A stretch of DNA of 64,000 nucleotides from an uncultured Collinsella sp. (GTDB lineage: Bacteria > Actinomycetota > Coriobacteriia > Coriobacteriales > Coriobacteriaceae). Both the position numbers and the translations under genes were made by a program. The stretch's first letter is position 1. Each line of letters begins with the position of its first letter. The notes beneath the pieces were generated by a model. The model was not told the DNA's origin. It saw only the letters and a list, made by a program, of their open reading frames with translations, and made no database searches. Below are positions 59,238 through 64,000 of the stretch, one piece after another. Location: the NCBI GenBank assembly GCA_902470365.1, contig CABRFZ010000001.1, positions 91,399 through 155,398 of the forward strand, given 5' to 3'.

Positions 59238-60308
59238 ATGTCCGACAATATGCAGCCTACCGATGAAGTTTTGGATGACGAGGCCCTGGACGAGGCTGAA
59301 GGTGCCGATTCGTTTGACGAGGTCGAGGAGTTCGATCCGTTTGAGGGTATGAGCGACGAGGAGCTCGATGCCCTGTGCGACGAGGATGAGAACCTCGCGG
59401 GTTTTGGCGACGTGGAACCCGATTTCCGCAGCGGCTTTGTGGCCCTGGTCGGTCGCCCCAACGCCGGCAAGTCCACGCTGCTCAACGCCTGTTACGGCAA
59501 GAAGGTCGCCATTACCTCTCCGGTGGCCCAGACGACCCGCCGCCGTATGCGCGCCGTGGTCAACCGCCCCGGTTACCAGCTGGTCTTCGTTGACACGCCC
59601 GGTATCCACAAGCCCAAGGACGGCCTGGGCTCCGAGCTCAATAAGAGTGCCCTGTTTGAGCTCAATGACGTAGACGTCGTCGCGTTTCTGATCGATGCTA
59701 CCAAGCCGATCGGCAGGGGAGACGCCTGGGTTGCCGAGCGCGTCAAAAACGCCCGTTCCAAGAAGGTCCTGGTGCTCACCAAGGCCGATGAGGCCGACCC
59801 CGCACAGGTCATGGAGCAGCTTAAGGCAGCCCACGAGCTCATGGAATACGACGACGAGATCGTAACCTCGTCGGTGAAGAACTTCAACGTCGACGCCTTC
59901 ATCGAGACCGTTGCGCACTTTTTGCCCGAGGGCCCGCGTTGGTTCCCCGAAGACATGGGTACCGATGCTTCCGACGAGACGCTTGTCGCCGAGTTTGTGC
60001 GCGAGAAGGTCTTGCGCCGCACCCGCGACGAGATCCCGCACTCCGTTGGCGTGATCTGCGATGCGCTCGAGCAGACCAAGAAGGTGCTGCGCGTGCACGC
60101 CACCATTTACGTCGAGCGCGAGGGCCAAAAGGGCATCATCATCGGCAAGGGCGGCGAGATGATCAAACATATCGGTATCGACGCCCGTCGTGACCTTGAG
60201 CGTATCTTTGGCACGCAGGTCTTTTTGGAGCTCGACGTGAAGGTCAAGGCCGGCTGGCACGATGACGAGGCACAGATCCGCCGCTTTGGCTACAATGCCG
60301 AAGATTAA
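59238..60308 (+). CDS. era: GTPase Era with acidic N-terminal extension
   Basis: Era binds the 3' end of 16S rRNA during 30S assembly. The G domain starts at about residue 66: P-loop GRPNAGKSTLLN (72-83), TSPVAQTTRRRMRAVV, DTPGIHKPKDGLG and LTKAD. The KH domain has IGKGGEMIKHIGIDARRDLE. The first 63 residues are an extra segment, about half Asp and Glu, with no Lys or Arg until residue 64. At 356 residues the protein is about 55 longer than typical Era. The ATG has AAAGGGA upstream, so the extension is probably translated. Confidence 0.96.
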   Translation: MSDNMQPTDEVLDDEALDEAEGADSFDEVEEFDPFEGMSDEELDALCDEDENLAGFGDVEPDFRSGFVALVGRPNAGKSTLLNACYGKKVAITSPVAQTTRRRMRAVVNRPGYQLVFVDTPGIHKPKDGLGSELNKSALFELNDVDVVAFLIDATKPIGRGDAWVAERVKNARSKKVLVLTKADEADPAQVMEQLKAAHELMEYDDEIVTSSVKNFNVDAFIETVAHFLPEGPRWFPEDMGTDASDETLVAEFVREKVLRRTRDEIPHSVGVICDALEQTKKVLRVHATIYVEREGQKGIIIGKGGEMIKHIGIDARRDLERIFGTQVFLELDVKVKAGWHDDEAQIRRFGYNAED

Positions 60309-60320
60309 GCCTCGGCGTCC

Positions 60321-61070
60321 ATGGCAGGCTCTCGCACATATCGCACAAAGGTGCTCGTTCTCGACAAGACGAAGCTCAAGGAAACCGACCTGATCTTGAC
60401 GATGCTTGACGAACGGGGACGGCAGGTGCGTGCCGTGGCTAAGGGGGCACGTAAGCCTGGCGGTCGCCTTGCGGCCCGCTGCGAGCTCTTCTGCACCGTT
60501 GATATGCTGTTAGCGCATGGTCGCTCGCTCGACGTGGTTTCTCAGGCGGAGCTTATGGAGGCACCGCTCGGTGTCGCCCCTGACTACGAGACGACCTGTG
60601 CCGCCAGCGCGATTGCCGAGGTTGCGCGTGTGTGCTCGTTCGAGGATGCCGAGGATCCATTTACCTTTGCCATCACGCAGCGGGCACTCACGCTTGTCGG
60701 CAGCGGGCTCGACTCGGCACATATGGACCTGCTTGTGGCGGCCTTTGTTTTTAAACTGCTGTCGCACGTTGGTTACCGACCCGATTTCTCGGCATGCGTG
60801 CTGTGCGGAGACCCCATGCTGTCGTATTTTTCGCCCCAGGCGGGCGGCCTCATGTGCGGCTCATGCGCGTCGAGCGTTCCGGGCGCCGAGTTGGTCTCGA
60901 CCGGCGAGGTTGCATGGCTTCGCGCCCTCATGTCTATGACGTTCGATGAACTCATGGCCGAGCGGATCGATCCGCATACGGCTGCATTTTTGCTGGGGCT
61001 TTCGCATGTTTGGGCCGCCACGCACACCGATCAGCGGCTCCGCGCGATGGAATTCATGTTGGGTCGGTGA
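60321..61070 (+). CDS. recO: DNA repair protein RecO
   Basis: RecO loads RecA on gapped DNA with RecR. The 249 residues have the N-terminal OB fold (RTKVLVLDKTKLKETDLILT, then AVAKGARKPGG) and a helical C-terminal domain with zinc ligands in CVLCGDP and LMCGSCA. The ATG at 60321 lies 12 bases after era, in the standard order. The family is divergent, but the opening and the cysteines are clear. Confidence 0.93.
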   Translation: MAGSRTYRTKVLVLDKTKLKETDLILTMLDERGRQVRAVAKGARKPGGRLAARCELFCTVDMLLAHGRSLDVVSQAELMEAPLGVAPDYETTCAASAIAEVARVCSFEDAEDPFTFAITQRALTLVGSGLDSAHMDLLVAAFVFKLLSHVGYRPDFSACVLCGDPMLSYFSPQAGGLMCGSCASSVPGAELVSTGEVAWLRALMSMTFDELMAERIDPHTAAFLLGLSHVWAATHTDQRLRAMEFMLGR

Positions 61071-61094
61071 TGATGCGCAGGCGCGCGCCGCTTG

Positions 61095-61103
61095 TGGTAA
61101 CAT
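61095..61103 (+). promoter_or_regulatory. candidate extended -10 box of rpsO
   Basis: TGGTAACAT lies about 105 bases ahead of rpsO; no clear -35 box. Confidence 0.3.
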
Positions 61104-61172
61104 AACGACCTGTTGGTACCTCGACCTTGGATGCTCGCTCCACCGGCGGCTTCCCAGTCCGAGGCGAATAGA

Positions 61173-61188
61173 GTCGCCCGCGGGCGAC
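61173..61188. promoter_or_regulatory. 16-base palindrome in the rpsO leader
   Basis: GTCGCCCG followed by its exact complement CGGGCGAC, 20 bases before the rpsO ATG. The upstream GGCGA (61163-61167) can pair with TCGCC (61174-61178) in an alternative hairpin. S15 represses its own translation through leader RNA in several phyla; a similar role is possible here. Confidence 0.4.
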
Positions 61189-61208
61189 GCGAAACGAAAG
61201 GTGAAACA

Positions 61209-61487
61209 ATGACTGTTTCCAAAGAGCGCAAGGCGGAGCTGACCGCCCAGTTCGGTAACTCCCCGGTCGATACCGGTAACCCCAAGGTTCAGGTCGCCAT
61301 CCTGTCCGAGCGCATCAAGGAGCTGACCGAGCACATGAAGTCCCACCAGAAGGACTTCCACACCCGTCGTGGCCTGCTCATGCTCGTTGGCCGTCGTCGT
61401 CGTCTTCTCTCCTACATTAAGAAGAACGACATCGTCGAGTACCGTGAGCTGATCAAGGCTCTGGGCATCCGCGACAACATCCAGTAA
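61209..61487 (+). CDS. rpsO: 30S ribosomal protein S15
   Basis: A 92-residue S15: VSKERKAELTAQFGNSPVDT, then GNPKVQVAILSERIKELTEH, HQKDFHTRRGLLMLVGRRRR and LLSYIKKNDIVEYRELIKAL. The ATG at 61209 has AAAGGTG upstream and gives the family length; upstream in-frame codons lie in the leader. rpsO precedes pnp, as in many bacteria. Confidence 0.97.
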   Translation: MTVSKERKAELTAQFGNSPVDTGNPKVQVAILSERIKELTEHMKSHQKDFHTRRGLLMLVGRRRRLLSYIKKNDIVEYRELIKALGIRDNIQ

Positions 61488-61502
61488 GGATTTGTACATG
61501 CT

Positions 61503-61534
61503 AAGAGCGTCCTGCGCAGCGGGGCGCTCTTTTT
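61503..61534 (+). terminator. terminator between rpsO and pnp
   Basis: AAGAGCG pairs with CGCTCTT, extended inward by CC/GG pairing with bulges, followed by five T. In E. coli a similar structure allows partial read-through into pnp. Confidence 0.7.
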
Positions 61535-61601
61535 GTGTAAGGGCGTGAACAATCACGCTCTGAAGCGTGGCGGGGGCAGGGGGCCCGCGTCACATGAGAA
61601 G

Positions 61602-61624
61602 CCCGCAGGCAAGGGGCCTGTGGG
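61602..61624 (+). promoter_or_regulatory. hairpin directly before the pnp ribosome-binding site
   Basis: CCCGCAGGC (61602-61610) pairs with GCCTGTGGG (61616-61624, one G-U pair) around AAGGG. The pnp ribosome-binding site AAAGGAG starts three bases later, so the hairpin could affect translation or be a processing site. Confidence 0.4.
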
Positions 61625-61637
61625 GTAAAGGAGAACA

Positions 61638-63884
<2,247 letters not shown>

Positions 63885-63907
63885 CAGCCGCACATAAGCA
63901 GCTCAAC

Positions 63908-63938
63908 AAGGGCGACTCCGGGCAGGGGTCGCCCTTTT
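63908..63938 (+). terminator. terminator after pnp
   Basis: AAGGGCGACTCC pairs with GGGGTCGCCCTT (imperfect in the inner part), followed by TTTT. Confidence 0.8.
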
Positions 63939-63961
63939 GCTTGCGCCCGGGAGGGCCGCAT

Positions 63962-64000
63962 ATGAAGTTTCCTGCTCTACAGTCCTGCGCAAGACGGAAA
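63962..64000 (+). CDS. possible start of a further gene, cut by the window end
   Basis: An ATG at 63962 has GGGAGGG 6-12 bases upstream and stays open for the 13 codons visible (MKFPALQSCARRK). The fragment is too short to identify or to be sure that it is coding. Confidence 0.2.
   Translation, partial: MKFPALQSCARRK

Overview
The window is a dense, about 60% G+C stretch of bacterial chromosome made almost entirely of housekeeping genes. It resembles a gut member of the Coriobacteriia (Collinsella or a close relative). This is an inference from several features together: an actinobacterial-type integration host factor (mIHF) just before gmk and rpoZ; Firmicutes-like blocks (rpsP-rimM-trmD, dprA-trmFO-xer-rpsB-tsf, pyrH-frr-uppS-cdsA-dxr-rseP-ispG-proS, PyrR attenuation); and a fermentative equipment of AdhE and pyruvate phosphate dikinase. 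No rRNA, tRNA or CRISPR array was recognised.

Layout: 1-2894 holds obg (5' end cut off), nadD, yqeK and rsfS, converging on dinB (2991-4244, minus). 4446-6936 holds rpsP, khpA, rimM, trmD and lepB. 6996-14062 holds glyQS and then ppsR with ppdK; the 394-base gap between ppsR and ppdK is rich in palindromes and direct repeats. 14275-20897 holds rplS, rnhB, yraN, comM, dprA, trmFO and a Xer recombinase without a canonical start codon. 21117-31205 holds rpsB-tsf and then pyrH to proS: ribosome recycling, undecaprenyl and phospholipid synthesis, isoprenoid synthesis, a site-2 protease and prolyl-tRNA synthetase. On the minus strand come a small phosphotransferase (31384-32148) and adhE (32237-34885).

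34886-36396 is the one clearly mobile region. A REP-associated (Y1/HUH) transposase gene lies between 51-bp inverted repeats matching at 49 positions, wedged between the adhE promoter region and rpmB. 36660-42171 is the pyrimidine operon pyrR-B-C-K-D-F, preceded by a PyrR-type attenuator. 42411-44821 holds mihF, gmk, rpoZ and thiI; 45036-49081 holds comEA, comEC and holA; 49215-53671 holds rpsT, lepA, dusB and hemW. 53730-61070 holds two dnaJ genes (the first ending in membrane segments), mtaB, phoH, ybeY, dgkA, era and recO; 61209-63884 holds rpsO and pnp.

The most unusual items are the transposase with its repeats, a perfect 36-bp palindrome and a TTTACC repeat array upstream of ppdK, the membrane-anchored DnaJ, the missing start codon of the Xer gene, and paired CG-centred operator-like boxes upstream of adhE. 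Four transformation genes (dprA, comM, comEA, comEC) suggest natural competence.
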